Source: Tulasnella sp. 424
Lineage: Eukaryota > Basidiomycota > Agaricomycetes > Cantharellales > Tulasnellaceae
Direction of reading: 5' to 3'
NCBI GenBank assembly: GCA_019633425.1
Contig: WSUB01000084.1
Coordinates: 1-64,000 of the forward strand
DNA: 64,000 nt
Every line of letters starts with the position of its first letter. Position 1 is the first letter of the stretch. The notes below the pieces were generated by a model, which made no database searches, was not told the origin of the DNA, and saw only the letters and a list, made by a program, of their open reading frames with translations. The translations under genes were made by a program, and so were the position numbers. Positions 1 through 10,431 of this stretch are shown here, one piece after another.

Positions 1-2
1 TT

Positions 3-1660
3 CGAGGCTCCGGCTCCGACCCCGACAACGGCTCCGGCTCCGGCTCCGACCCCGACAACGACTCCGGCTCCGGCTCCACCTCCACACCCACAGTTCTACA
101 TCCCGCGGAATCCACGAACAACAAGCAACAGGAAAACGATCATATGGTGATCGCACAAGCCGCAAGCTGGCTTCTTCAGACAACATCTAATCGCAGTGAC
201 CAAATATCTACGGCGCTGTTCATACCCACTCTCGATGGAAAGGCGTGCGCTTTGGCTTTCGAGGAGTCCGGAACCTCCCAACGGCTTATATCCTTAGCCT
301 GTGAGGCGCTCGATGTATGGTCCGACCAGCCTAATGCGAGAAATCAAGAGGTAGCGGAGCTATTCGGATTGGCATTATGCCATTTGCATCGTCGACCATC
401 CGAAGATGGTGGTCGGAGAAATTACTCGCACGAATTGCGCGTGCGCCGAGGAAGCAGTTTTAGCGAAACCTTTTTGGAAGTACTCGAGCGTACCGCCACC
501 AAATTTGGAGCGGGTGATCCTGAAGATGAGGAATACATTCTTCATATTTCCTTTCTTTCTACCATTGTGATTAGAGGTTTGGTTACTCGAGAATATCAAT
601 GGGCGAAACTATCGCGGTTAATTTTATCTCCCATCACTCGCAACAAGGGCGACGTTCTTCTAGGCCTGTGGGCAATCTTTGCTTTCCGTAGTGGTCTCGG
701 GACCGCCAAGCATACGACTTACTCCACGTTGGATGAACTCCTAGAAAAAGTAGAAAACAAGTGAGTTGTCATCCGCATCACGCATTAAATTTATGGCTAA
801 TCGCTTGTATTTTAAGAGAAAAGTTGGCGGACGCTTTGTTAACTGCTCTCTGTTGGAGTAACGAAAATCTCTCCTGGGTTCAAAGGACAGCCCAGCCAGA
901 ACTTGCGGGCGCCGCACAGTGTTTTAGTGCGTGCTTGCGAAAAGCTAGGGAACTCCCTCTGCTAAGTTCAGAATCAGATCGGCAGGCGACGGCATTGCAT
1001 TTAGCAAGTTTGATTGAGCGTCACACTTATTCCCTGACAATGGGATCAAGTCTAGGAGAAACCCCCGTGGAATTAGTCGAGCTCTCGATAGAGGCAGTAC
1101 TCGGGTTGCGCTTTTACCTTGACACGAACTCTGGTCCACCTGAGTCCTCCACTTCCGGACGCCCACCATCTCAGCAATTTCTGAGTCACCGCTTCATCGA
1201 TGCCCTTGCCGACATAATGCTGGACAATCCCCAAATTCCCACTCCTACTTTCTCTTTGCCGCAACGACTCGGACTGGTAAAGCCCAGCCTTATAAGAGTA
1301 CTTCTCTGGGTGTGGAAGAACACGTCAGTCGATGACGAGGAAAAGGACGCCATATTTGCTTCCAGCTGCCGACTCTTCGCCCCTCTGGAGAAAGAAGTCG
1401 AATCCTCCCAAAGGAGTGAATTCAGAGAATACGATAAACCTCTTACATCCGACGATTTGAACAGAATTCTCGAATTCATCGAATACACAATAAAAGGCCG
1501 CAAGACCTCTGTACTCATTACCCATAACGCCGACGTCGGGATCAATCGTTTATATGTCCACTTCGATAAACGCGCGGACTGGGAATACGAGCTCTTCGAA
1601 ATGCGCGAACCTAGTACCGTGTGTTCCAGATTCACTTATATCGGGGATGGGTTGCTGTAG
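3..1660 (+). CDS. Unrecognised protein, 5' end outside the window
   Basis: The reading frame is open from the left edge, so the gene starts before base 1. CDS join(<3..760,817..1660). The 56-nt intron (761-816) has a GTGAGT donor, a GCTAAT branch-like site and a TTTAAG acceptor, and it restores the frame (phase 2). The visible protein is about 533 aa. It opens with a low-complexity Gly/Ser/Asp/Pro stretch, then a helical, Leu-rich region containing ASWLLQTTSNR, with no transmembrane segment or catalytic motif that I can see. The WLLxTTS pattern is reminiscent of the C-terminal part of agaricomycete DUF6535-type proteins; that is a weak guess. No in-frame ATG occurs before 144, so ATG144 is a fallback start if the window edge is misleading. 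The stop is TAG at 1658-1660. Confidence 0.6.
6..88 (+). repeat. GC-rich GGCTCC/GACCCCGACAAC minisatellite
   Basis: Alternating GGCTCC dimers and GACCCCGACAAC blocks are repeated about three times. In the open frame they encode alternating Gly-Ser and Asp-Pro-Asp-Asn units. The array reaches the window edge, so its full length is unknown. Confidence 0.75.
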
Positions 1661-1982
1661 CTAGTGCCTCACGTTGTACATAAACATCAGGGTTGTAGAA
1701 CGTTCGTTGTGCTGCTCTGACATTGTCATCAGAAGTGAAATTCATTGGGAAGGTGTTGCTGAAAATTCAGATGTGCGTGGTGAGGGCTTGTGGTGACCAA
1801 AACGGCGTCAGGGTAGTTCCCAGGCACACCAATCTCGTTCAAATTTCCAGTGAGGCCAAAAATCGACACCGCGCTCGAAAACGTTAACACCATCTCAATT
1901 TCGACCGACCACCACCCATCCTTCCTCCCCTCCGCCATTCCTCTCCTCACCCTCACCCAACGAGGATTAGCTTTTATTCATC
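1661..1982. other. Intergenic, 322 bp
   Basis: This lies between the stop of the left-edge gene and the helicase start. It is C/T-rich shortly before the helicase ATG, as is common in basidiomycete promoters. I see no gene, tRNA or repeat in it. Confidence 0.5.
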
Positions 1983-4404
1983 ATGAGTGTCTGTGCACGT
2001 TTAAGAACTCCAGCCTCGAGGTTGGCTTTATCTGTCTCGGTGTCCGCTCGCGTCGCGTTCACCCGCCAGAGCATTGCAGGTGAGTCTCTAGCTCCTGTCA
2101 GTATGCGTTTGTCTCATACCTCTCCTGCCTTACCAGCACTTCGAGCGGCTAGCTCTACCTCACGAGCAGCATCTTCTTCTGCGGCGCGTGTGGCCCTCCC
2201 AGTCGAGCCGCTCACCGCTGAGCAAGAAGAGGCCCTTGAAGCAGACGAAGCAATTGACGCATCAGAGGCTCCCGTGCCCTTTAGCAAAGTCAAAGGTGCC
2301 ATTCACCCGGACACCTACACAGCTCTCACCAAGGAACCGTTCAAATATCATAACATGTCCCCAGTGCAAGCCGCCGTCCTCGACATGCTGCCCGACCTCG
2401 CCGCGCCTTACAACCGCCATGCCTCGCGACCGGATGGTGAAACAAAAAATGCTCCCGTGCAGCATCGTGATTTGTTGGTGAAGGCCAAGACTGGAACAGG
2501 CAAGACCATTGCCTTTTTGGTTCCCGCTACCGAGGCCCGCTTAAACACGCTGGCCGCGGCAACTGTGAAGGCAGAGAAGGACTCTGGAATGAAAGGAGAT
2601 AAAAGGCTGGTTAAGAATGCCGAAGAAGCTTACGCGCGGGCGAATGTTGGCACCCTCGTCATCAGCCCAACGCGAGAACTCGCCATTCAGATCGCCAACG
2701 AAGCATTGAAGCTCACTAAGCATCACCGACATGGAGTTCACCTCTTCGTCGGTGGGGAGAGCAAAGACCGACAAGTTCGCGGGTTCGAACGAGGGAGAAA
2801 AGATATCGTTGTCGCCACACCCGGTCGCTTGCGGGATGTCATGGACAGCGTCCCCGGTGTTCTGGAATCCTTAGGGAATATCAATACGGTTAGTAACTCC
2901 AAAGCTTGCAAGCGATTTTTACTGACATATATTTACTCCTATTTTCCAGCTCGTTTTGGACGAGGCTGATACCCTGCTCGACATGGGTTTCCGCGCCGAC
3001 ATCGAATCCATTGTCAGCGACCTTCCTCCAGTCCCGAAGCGTCAAACTTTCCTCTTCAGTGCCACAGTCTCCCCCGCTATCCGCGATATCGCTCGAAAGT
3101 CTTTGGACAAGCACCATACTTTCGTCAATTGCGTCAAGGAGGACGATTCGCCAGTTCACGCTCATATTCCTCAATACGTCACCGTCCTCCCCTCGGCCAC
3201 TCAACAACTCCCTCACCTCCTTAACCTGATCACCCAAGACCAGCTCCAGCACCCCGGCAAGTCCAAAGTGATGATCTTCTGCAATACGGCCAAAATGACG
3301 GCTCTCCTCGCTGAGATGCTACGAGACTTGAAGGCCAGCCTGCCCCAACCACGGACCGCCTTGTACGAGCTGCACAGTGGCGTTACTCAAAACAAAAGGA
3401 GACTGCGTAGCGATGACTTCAGGAACGACAACTCTGGCGCCGCAGTTCTTATCACTTCCGACGTCTCGGCCCGAGGCGTCGATTACCCCAACGTGACCCG
3501 CGTTATCCAACTTGGTGTCCCACAAACCCCCGAGCAGTACGTCCATCGTGTTGGAAGGACGGGACGCGGCAGCAATATGACAGGACGAGGAGATTTGGTT
3601 CTTCTGCCCTTCGAAGCGAAGTACCCGTCTCGATGCCTTTCCTCGGTGCCTATGCAAGAACTGGAGGTGGATCGTGTCTCGGAGGAGAATCTCGCTCTCG
3701 CCAGCAAATTCGACTCCGATCCCAAGGCCTTCTTCAAGGGCGTCAACCTTTCTCTTCCTCCGAGGGCCCCGAGTCGCGGCAGATTCGACCGGTTCCAAGC
3801 CACCCCCCAAGGCCCACGGGTGTACCCCAAGGACGCTCAGGAACGTCTTCAGCAGATGGACGAAACCATCAAGAACGCCCTGGACCGTCAGAGCCCAGCA
3901 GACCGGAGACAGACTTTCGCTGCGATGGCTGGCTTCTATATCGGCTTAAGGGACGATCTGCAGTTGTCGGGCACAAGGATGTACGATTCGCTCCGGGATA
4001 TGTACAAAGGAATGTTCGACGAGGAGGCTCCGGAGATCAGCGACAAGATGAAAGGCATGCTGGGCTTTAACAAGAAAACTTTCCCTCCTAGGGATAGGGA
4101 GCGATCGAGGGACCGAGGCTATACGCCAAGAGGTCGCCGGGATAACGAGTGGACGTCGTCTGCGCCAAGACGGTATGGCGAGCGCAACCAATCATTCGGC
4201 GAACGCAACCAATCATTCGGCGACCGCAAGCCATCATTCGGCGACCGCAACCGGTCATTCGGCGACCGCCGACGGGATGACTCCAAACCATACCAGCGCC
4301 GCGAACCCCGTTCTAACTTTGGCGACTCTGAAGATGGTGGTTACTCGCGACGCAGTACTCGTCCTCGGGGACGATCAGACGAGGTTTCGTACTCCAATGA
4401 ATAG
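1983..4404 (+). CDS. Mitochondrial-type DEAD-box ATP-dependent RNA helicase (Mss116-like)
   Basis: CDS join(1983..2079,2137..2888,2950..4404), 767 aa. It unwinds or remodels RNA using ATP. Motifs in order: Q-motif region with MSPVQAAVLDM, Walker A AKTGTGKT (about residue 149), PTRELA (210), TPGRL (260), DEAD (287), SAT (320), IFCNT, ARGVDYP (456) and HRVGRTGR (481). The N-terminus is Arg/Ser/Ala-rich with few acidic residues, which fits a mitochondrial presequence, and the C-terminal 100 residues are RG/RS/FGDR-rich. These are features of the Mss116 group, which acts in mitochondrial intron splicing and translation. The intron at 2080-2136 is 57 nt and in frame, so its retention would also be readable. 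The intron at 2889-2949 is required to join NINT to LVLDEAD. Confidence 0.93.
4177..4260 (+). repeat. Four 21-bp coding repeats in the helicase tail
   Basis: Four consecutive 21-bp units start with GGCGA(G/A/C)CGCAA and end in TCATTC. They encode GERNQSF, GERNQSF, GDRKPSF and GDRNRSF, an RG/FGDR-type low-complexity tail. The repeats are in frame, so copy-number change would keep the protein open. Confidence 0.85.
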
Positions 4405-4695
4405 TTCAGTCACGTATTTCGTAATACTATTTTAACCCCTTTTCATCTGTTAGACACTACTCTAGATTTGGGCCTTTCTGTAGTACTTTGCCTAATTTAT
4501 TATCCTTTCGCCTGGATGTTACAGTGTGATCGGACTAGCTAGAGAAACCAGGAGGCTGAGTCCGCCCTGCCAGTAACGCTCCACCGATTGAGCTATTCAG
4601 GCTGACCACGTGGCAAAGAAAAGAATTTGTGGTTCGTGCTAAACAAAAACAAAACGTTCTTCCCATTTTTTACCCACCCCCCAGTCTCGAAACTC

Positions 4696-6330
4696 ATGGA
4701 AAGGACGGAAGACACATCGTCTCGCGGAGCTGCAGCCCCATTAAAAAGAGTCGCATACGTTGTTTCAGAAGATCTCGTCAAGGTTGGTGATGCATTGCGT
4801 TTCCCCCGATGTCCTCGCCGCATTAATGCACATATATATGAATTTGCTCTATTTGCAGATATCGTCACTCCTTCCCTCTAACCGATTTCGTTCAGCGTTA
4901 GTGCATCAGCTAGTCGCAGCATTCGCCCGGGAACGACCAGGATGGATTCGCATCATCCGTCCAGTCCCTGCTACCCCCAAAGAGCTCCTCATATATCACG
5001 ATGCGGAATACGTTGGTCCGATTCTTTTATTTTCAAGTGTCGGGATCTCGACTGACTATGTGACTTTCAGACTTCGTTTTGGGAAACGTCCAGAAGGCAG
5101 ACCGCTTTGGAGTGCAAGGTGACTTCCAGGATAGTCGAAGCATTTCCGCTGAATTAGGATTAGAGGATGTTAGTCATCGTCACGTTATTTCGCGCCACTC
5201 TACACTAACTCTCTTCGCAAGGACTGTCCGCCGTTTAAGGGGCTTCCCGCCTACGTGAGGATGATAGCGGGGGCTTCGATGACAGCGGCCCGGAGCCTTC
5301 GAGACAATGACGCAGACGTCGCAATATGCTGGGATGGTGGCCGGTAAGTTTCCAGAGAAAGCTTTAACCTTCGCTAACCTTCTGTCTGGAAGCCATCACG
5401 CGCGAAAGTCTAGAGCCTCCGGATTTTGCTACGTTGCCGACTGTGTCCTGGCCATCCTCGTCCTTAAGAAGATCAACCCTCGACCAAGGATCATGTACAT
5501 TGATTTGGACCTTCACTTCTCGGACGCGGTGTCAGAAGCCTTTGCCTCGACCTCGATCTCGACCCTGCCTACCATTCTGACGTTGTCTATCCACCACGCG
5601 ACTCGAGGGTTTTTCCCCGCTTCAGAACTAAGTGGTCTGACTCCAGTCGATACTCCCGACCCATTTACGATCGCCGTTCCACTAGAAAGAGGGGCATCCG
5701 CCAAGACGTATGCTCGGATTTGGGGCTCGGTCGAAGAGGTGAAAGCGGCGTTCAACCCCGAGTACGTGGTTGTGCAGTGTGGAGGGGACGGACTTGCAGG
5801 AGATCCCTGTGCCGTGTTCAACTGGAGTATTGACGTCGAAGAAAAGGGATCTATGGGTTGGTGCGTAAACCGCATTCTTGAGTGGAACTGCAAGACGCTT
5901 TTGCTCGGCGGAGGTGATTATGGATGCTTTCCGTGCACGGTTTTCTATGTTGACGCTCTCGCTGTAGGTGGTTACAATCATCCTAATACTGCACGGGCTT
6001 GGGCATACTTGATTTCCATAGCAGTAGGTCGTCAAGCTGGGGCAGTTTCCAATATCTGATAGGGTTTGCAGAAAGGAGATCCTCTACCAGTGGACATCGA
6101 CATTCCCGACCACCGAACCTTCCCTCAGTATCGACCATCTTTTGCGTTGGACGTTCCAGCAGGTAAGCATCGACAATTTAAGCAACAACATACACGTCTT
6201 ATAAAGGGATACATAACTACTTGTAGGAAACATGAGGGATGAAAATACGAATGAATATCTGGACGAGGTGACAAGAACACTGAACGCAATCTCGACACGC
6301 ATTCTAGAACGTCTTGCCGCGAATATATAG
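4696..6330 (+). CDS. Class I histone deacetylase (Hos1/HDAC8-like)
   Basis: CDS join(4696..4782,4859..5015,5071..5168,5222..5343,5393..5913,5968..6023,6072..6162,6227..6330); all eight exons join in frame to 411 aa, close to the 380-470 aa usual for the class. It is a zinc-dependent lysine deacetylase. Visible active-site elements: WDGGRHHA with the HH pair (about 155), GFCY, DLDLH carrying the Asp and His zinc ligands (about 190), GGDGLAGDP with the third ligand Asp (about 287), and GGGGYNHPNTARAW with the transition-state Tyr (about 332). The usual HHGDGV after the second ligand is changed to HFSDAV. The stop lies 36 bp from the stop of the convergent dynamin gene. Confidence 0.93.
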
Positions 6331-6366
6331 CTTTGTCCTTCCATCGAGGAAAGCAGACGACATTGC

Positions 6367-9300
6367 TCAGCCTTTGAACTTGGAAAGTCGCTCCCAGACA
6401 TCATCCACCCGTGCAAGCTTGGACATAAGTTGATCTCGCTCTGCCACGATCTCTGGATCCTCTGCGAGGAACTCTCCCGCCTGCTTGTTCGCATCCAAGC
6501 CTGTGAGCCCTAGGCCCTCCATCAAGATATCTTGGGCATCCTGAGCAAGTCCGACAACGAAATCTTCGTCAATCGACAAAGGAACGATGTCGATGACTCT
6601 CTGTCGGAATGGGGCGGTTAGGATGGCAACACTCGAAAGTACTCCGCATTTGACACACCTTGTATGAGACTTGCCAGTAAGCTCGAACCTCTGCCATAAC
6701 AATGAGGACTTCTTCGTAAGGGTCCCCCGCAAAGAGTCGTTCGAGATCCGCAGAGTTCTGGACGGGGAAGCCGGCGGCAGCCAATTGGGAGATGAGGTTC
6801 TCCAAGTTCGGAGCGGCCTGCTGCTGTTGCTGCCGCTGCATCATATTCTGCTGCTCCTGCTGCTCCCGCATCTGCTGCATGTATTGCTCTTGGGGATTAG
6901 GGCGACCTTGGCGTTGTCCCTGTGGCGGAGGCGGCTGTCCCTGCGGTTGCCCGGTGGGAGGGACGGGCATGGTATTGGAACGGGTGGGTTGGCGAAGAAG
7001 AGGTGCTCGAGGTGGGCCGCCGGGTGGAACACCGGCGTTTGACATTGGGCTGGCATACGGATTCATTATAGGCGAGTCCATCCCCCAAGGGACAGGAGAT
7101 GATTGTCCAACAGGAGTCATCGGATTCCCGTTCTTGTTCGACGCTTGAATGGTGTTCTTCTTCCGACGTTCTCCGCGGTACTTGGAAAGGAACTTGTCAC
7201 GGTAGGTGGTGAGATAGTGGTGGTTTTGGGTGTATGGTCGACGTTCAAGGCGCATAAGCCATTTGATCCGGTCGACGGTCTCGTCTTGACGTTTCTCGAT
7301 GAGTCGCTGGACCACGGCGCTTGAAACGTTGGTTATGTGAGCAGAGAGATTCCAGCGCTGAGAAAAGACGGTCTTACTAGACGGTGTCAAGCAAACTCGA
7401 TCTCGCAAAACGGCCAAAATGGGTATCCACAAGTAGGTCAAGCTGTTCGGCAACTGCTTCCCGAATGATCTTGAAACAGTCTAAAGCGGCGGGTTCCCAC
7501 TCCTCCATTGATTGGCGAATAAGACCCTCCTTAGCCGAGAAGGGGACGTTGAACGGAAGTTCACGAGTGAGCGACCTGGTCAAGTGCATCAAATTAGCTC
7601 GGCGAACGACAAGTTTATAATCAGCGGAAGACTTACGATTGGATATACTTCTTCACTTCGTCGACATACATCGGCTTTTTTCGATCGGTCCTGCCAGTCG
7701 TCTGACTGGCCTCTTCATCATCATTTAAATCCAGCTCCTCCACCGATTCTTCTTCTTCCTCGTCATCCTCATCCTCGCTATCGTCTGAGCCGTCCTCGGG
7801 GTCCTTGAACTTTGAAGTCATTGCGGGGAACTTCTTCTTTTCCTTCTCCGTGTAAGGTCGGAAGTCGGGCGCCGTTTCTTTGATCCGTTCATGGAACTCT
7901 TCGTACGCGGGCTTGCACTTCTGGATAAGCGACGCGAACTCGGAGAGACCATTTGTGAAGTTGCGGAACTCGGTCGAGAAGTTGGTCACCATTCGAAGGA
8001 GCTCTGCGGAAGGGTTGTCGCTAAGCGGTGGTGGCAGTTTCGAGAGTAGGGCACGGGCCGATTCTCGCGAACGAGTGGCGTCGAGGCGGAGTTTGGGAAG
8101 ACTGAGACATCACGATTAGTATCAGGAAGCAGTAATTCGTCTGAAGAGAATGTCATGAACACGTACGTCTGGTCGATAAGACCGCTGAGCAGCCGAGAGA
8201 GATTTTTCGTTAGGTTCGGCGTACCTAATCGATTCGTCGCCGAGCTGTTCGCCCAAGTGGTCGTGGTTTCGAAATACTCCTTCTCGCGTGCTCTAGCCTC
8301 CTCCCAGCTAAGCTTCTCCGACAGTTCCTTCGTACCAGGCTGTTTCGTCATATAATACCCATGGAACAGGGGATGTCGACGACCTTCCAACACATTGAGC
8401 CACATTTGTTCTTCACCGGGCTGGAGCGTATCTGGCTTCGTAAGCACGCCTGCCAGCCGGTGATAGTCAGTATCGAGAACGGGCGAGCCGACAGCGTAGG
8501 TGCTTACCGATGGTTCGTCGACCTTTGGGATCAACTTGCTTGGCCAGGAAACCAGCGCTCTGGTTCTCAATATCGTCTGAAGAGAAACGTTTCAGATCTA
8601 ACGTGGTCCTTGAAGTGACGCGAGAAACCAGTTCAAGTACCTCGCATCGTCAACGTCAACAGAATTAGGCAGTTCCCTTGAATGTGTTCCATGACGAGGT
8701 TGCGAACGAGGTCGATATTTCCGCGATCCTCTCCATGAGCGACGTTGGAGATGATACCCTAACAGACAAATGGTAAGTGGTGGCGGCGAAAGTCAACTTT
8801 GTTTTCCGTACAGGGAGATCTATGAACGAGAGATCGGTGACTTCGGGCCCGGATAAATCCAGACAGACGACGTTCTTGGAGAACTGAAGCTGCTTGGGGG
8901 ATCCTAGTGGTGGATCTGTCCCAATTCTAGAGACGTCAAAGTCTACGAACTTGCCGTGGTCCACGGTCGCTGTGAATCGTCGTCTTAGTAGATGATTATA
9001 ACCGACAACGGCTACACATCAGACTTACGATTGAGAATCGCGAGCTGGGCTCGTCGTAGGACGTCTTCGAGAAGAGAAGGATCAGTAATTAAGGAGCCGA
9101 ACTTCTTCTCCCGTATCTCTGATAGTCGTTTTCCAGTTTCGTCATTGTGCTCTATACGAAGGCTGACTTGGCATTTCCAAGGCTCTCCGGAAGATTGCGT
9201 CAATCGACATTCCATGGGACATCGCGTGCAAGTGCCGCTGCTCCGAGGAACTGTGATCTATCGTTTGGGATCGTTAGGAGCGAATGGTGTATTATAGAGG

Positions 9301-9558
9301 TCGAGAAGACACTCACTCCGCTGAGTGCCTCTACCAGAGAACTTTTCCCTGCCGACTGATTACCGATGACTGCAATGCGCGGTAGGTCGACATCGGCCTT
9401 GGAAAATGAGTTCCTGTTAGGTCTGTGACGTCGGTATATGCGGCTTAATAGCGCACCTGGGCTCCAACACCGCGAAGCTGGGTGATGAGCTTGATTAGCT
9501 CTCTCGTCCGCTTTGCGTACGGAGTATCCGATATGCCTTGCGCCGTATCTGTTGACAT
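6367..9558 (-). CDS. Dynamin-superfamily GTPase with GED (Mx/dynamin-like)
   Basis: CDS complement(join(6367..6600,6659..7319,7378..7575,7637..8101,8167..8449,8508..8576,8641..8758,8812..8969,9029..9257,9317..9397,9457..9558)); 865 aa. It is a membrane-remodelling large GTPase. The G1 loop GNQSAGKSS lies at about residue 46, switch-region TCTRCP follows, then DLPG (about 190) and TKPD (about 255). A helical stalk follows, with an acidic DDSEDEDDEEEEE insert at about 430. A Pro/Gln-rich, disordered segment (about 640-750) contains long Q and PPG runs. The C-terminal GTPase effector domain holds VRAYWQVSYKRVID. The Pro/Gln segment sits just before the GED and is not part of classical Vps1/Dnm1, so the match is to the multi-copy agaricomycete dynamin group. 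ATG9558 is the first Met consistent with the G-domain N-terminus. Confidence 0.92.
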
Positions 9559-10431
9559 TGTACCGTGACTGAGAATATCTTCGTCGAAACGAACTCTACG
9601 CGCCAGGGTTGATAGATTGCAAGTAGACGATGGACGGGGCTTGAACGAATAGAGGTGAGGAAATGGCAGAGGTCGTTCGACAAGATAATCCGATGTCAGT
9701 TCAAATCTTGACGCTGCAACGCAGGAAGGGTGAGGACATCCGAAGGGGAGCAAATCAACCCATGCGTATGGAGGGTTGCACAGTCTTCCCAAGCTTCCGA
9801 GACGGCGATGGCCGGACATGCGGCTGCCTCGCAGTCCACTCATGTCCGGCCTGGATCTCCAAACGCTAAGTCAGATGCCATTGAGTTCGCGAGTTCACAC
9901 TCCGGATAGCATCATGTGTGCTTGCAACATGAGCGATCTTGACCTCGAGATCGGATGCATGGATATGGTTTTGGTGGTGGGGGTGCTTCTCACGACGACA
10001 GACCCCAGAGACGGACTAAGCCACCCTGGCAATGTTAAAATTCTGTGAAACTCCATGTCAACGCATTGAGATTCAAAACCAGGCCACGGCCTGGTGATCT
10101 GGCATAGAGACTGAGGGTCGCAACAGGTAGCTTCAAAGTACGGTCGACTGTGAGGAGCAGCCGAAATCAAGAGACTGAGGAGATTCACGCAGATGGATTT
10201 GATTAGATGTAGTCACTGCGTCGAACGTGCAGTCTACGAAATGACTCATAGGGACTTGAGGGTGCAAGGCGAGGAGCGTCTTTGGAAACCCAACATTGTT
10301 TGCACCATTTGCACCGTCGATTTCTCTTTTGACCACCACCCCTCCGCGTCGTCTCCTTGGGACTCCCCCCACGCTCTCACCCGCAATCCTCACGTTTTCT
10401 ACGACGTTTTACACTCTGAAAAGAACCTTCA
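9559..10431. promoter_or_regulatory. Divergent promoter region with two palindromes
   Basis: This 873-bp interval separates the divergent dynamin and WW-protein genes, so both promoters must lie in it. It carries an 11-bp inverted repeat (GGCCGGACATG at 9810-9820 and its exact complement at 9841-9851, 20-nt loop) and an 8-bp-arm palindrome ACCAGGCC-AC-GGCCTGGT at 10078-10095. I see no gene in it. Confidence 0.5.

Noticed and set aside
4520..4605. tRNA-like sequence on the minus strand with a perfect A-box (4584-4595)
   Set aside because: The D-arm GCTC...GAGC and A-box are good, but there is no T-arm or B-box (GGTTCGANTCC) and no valid anticodon loop. It is at most a degenerate tRNA or SINE head.
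9559..9843. Upstream extension of the dynamin reading frame to a Met at 9843
   Set aside because: The extra residues are Cys/Pro/His-rich and unlike any dynamin N-terminus. ATG9558 fits the G-domain start.
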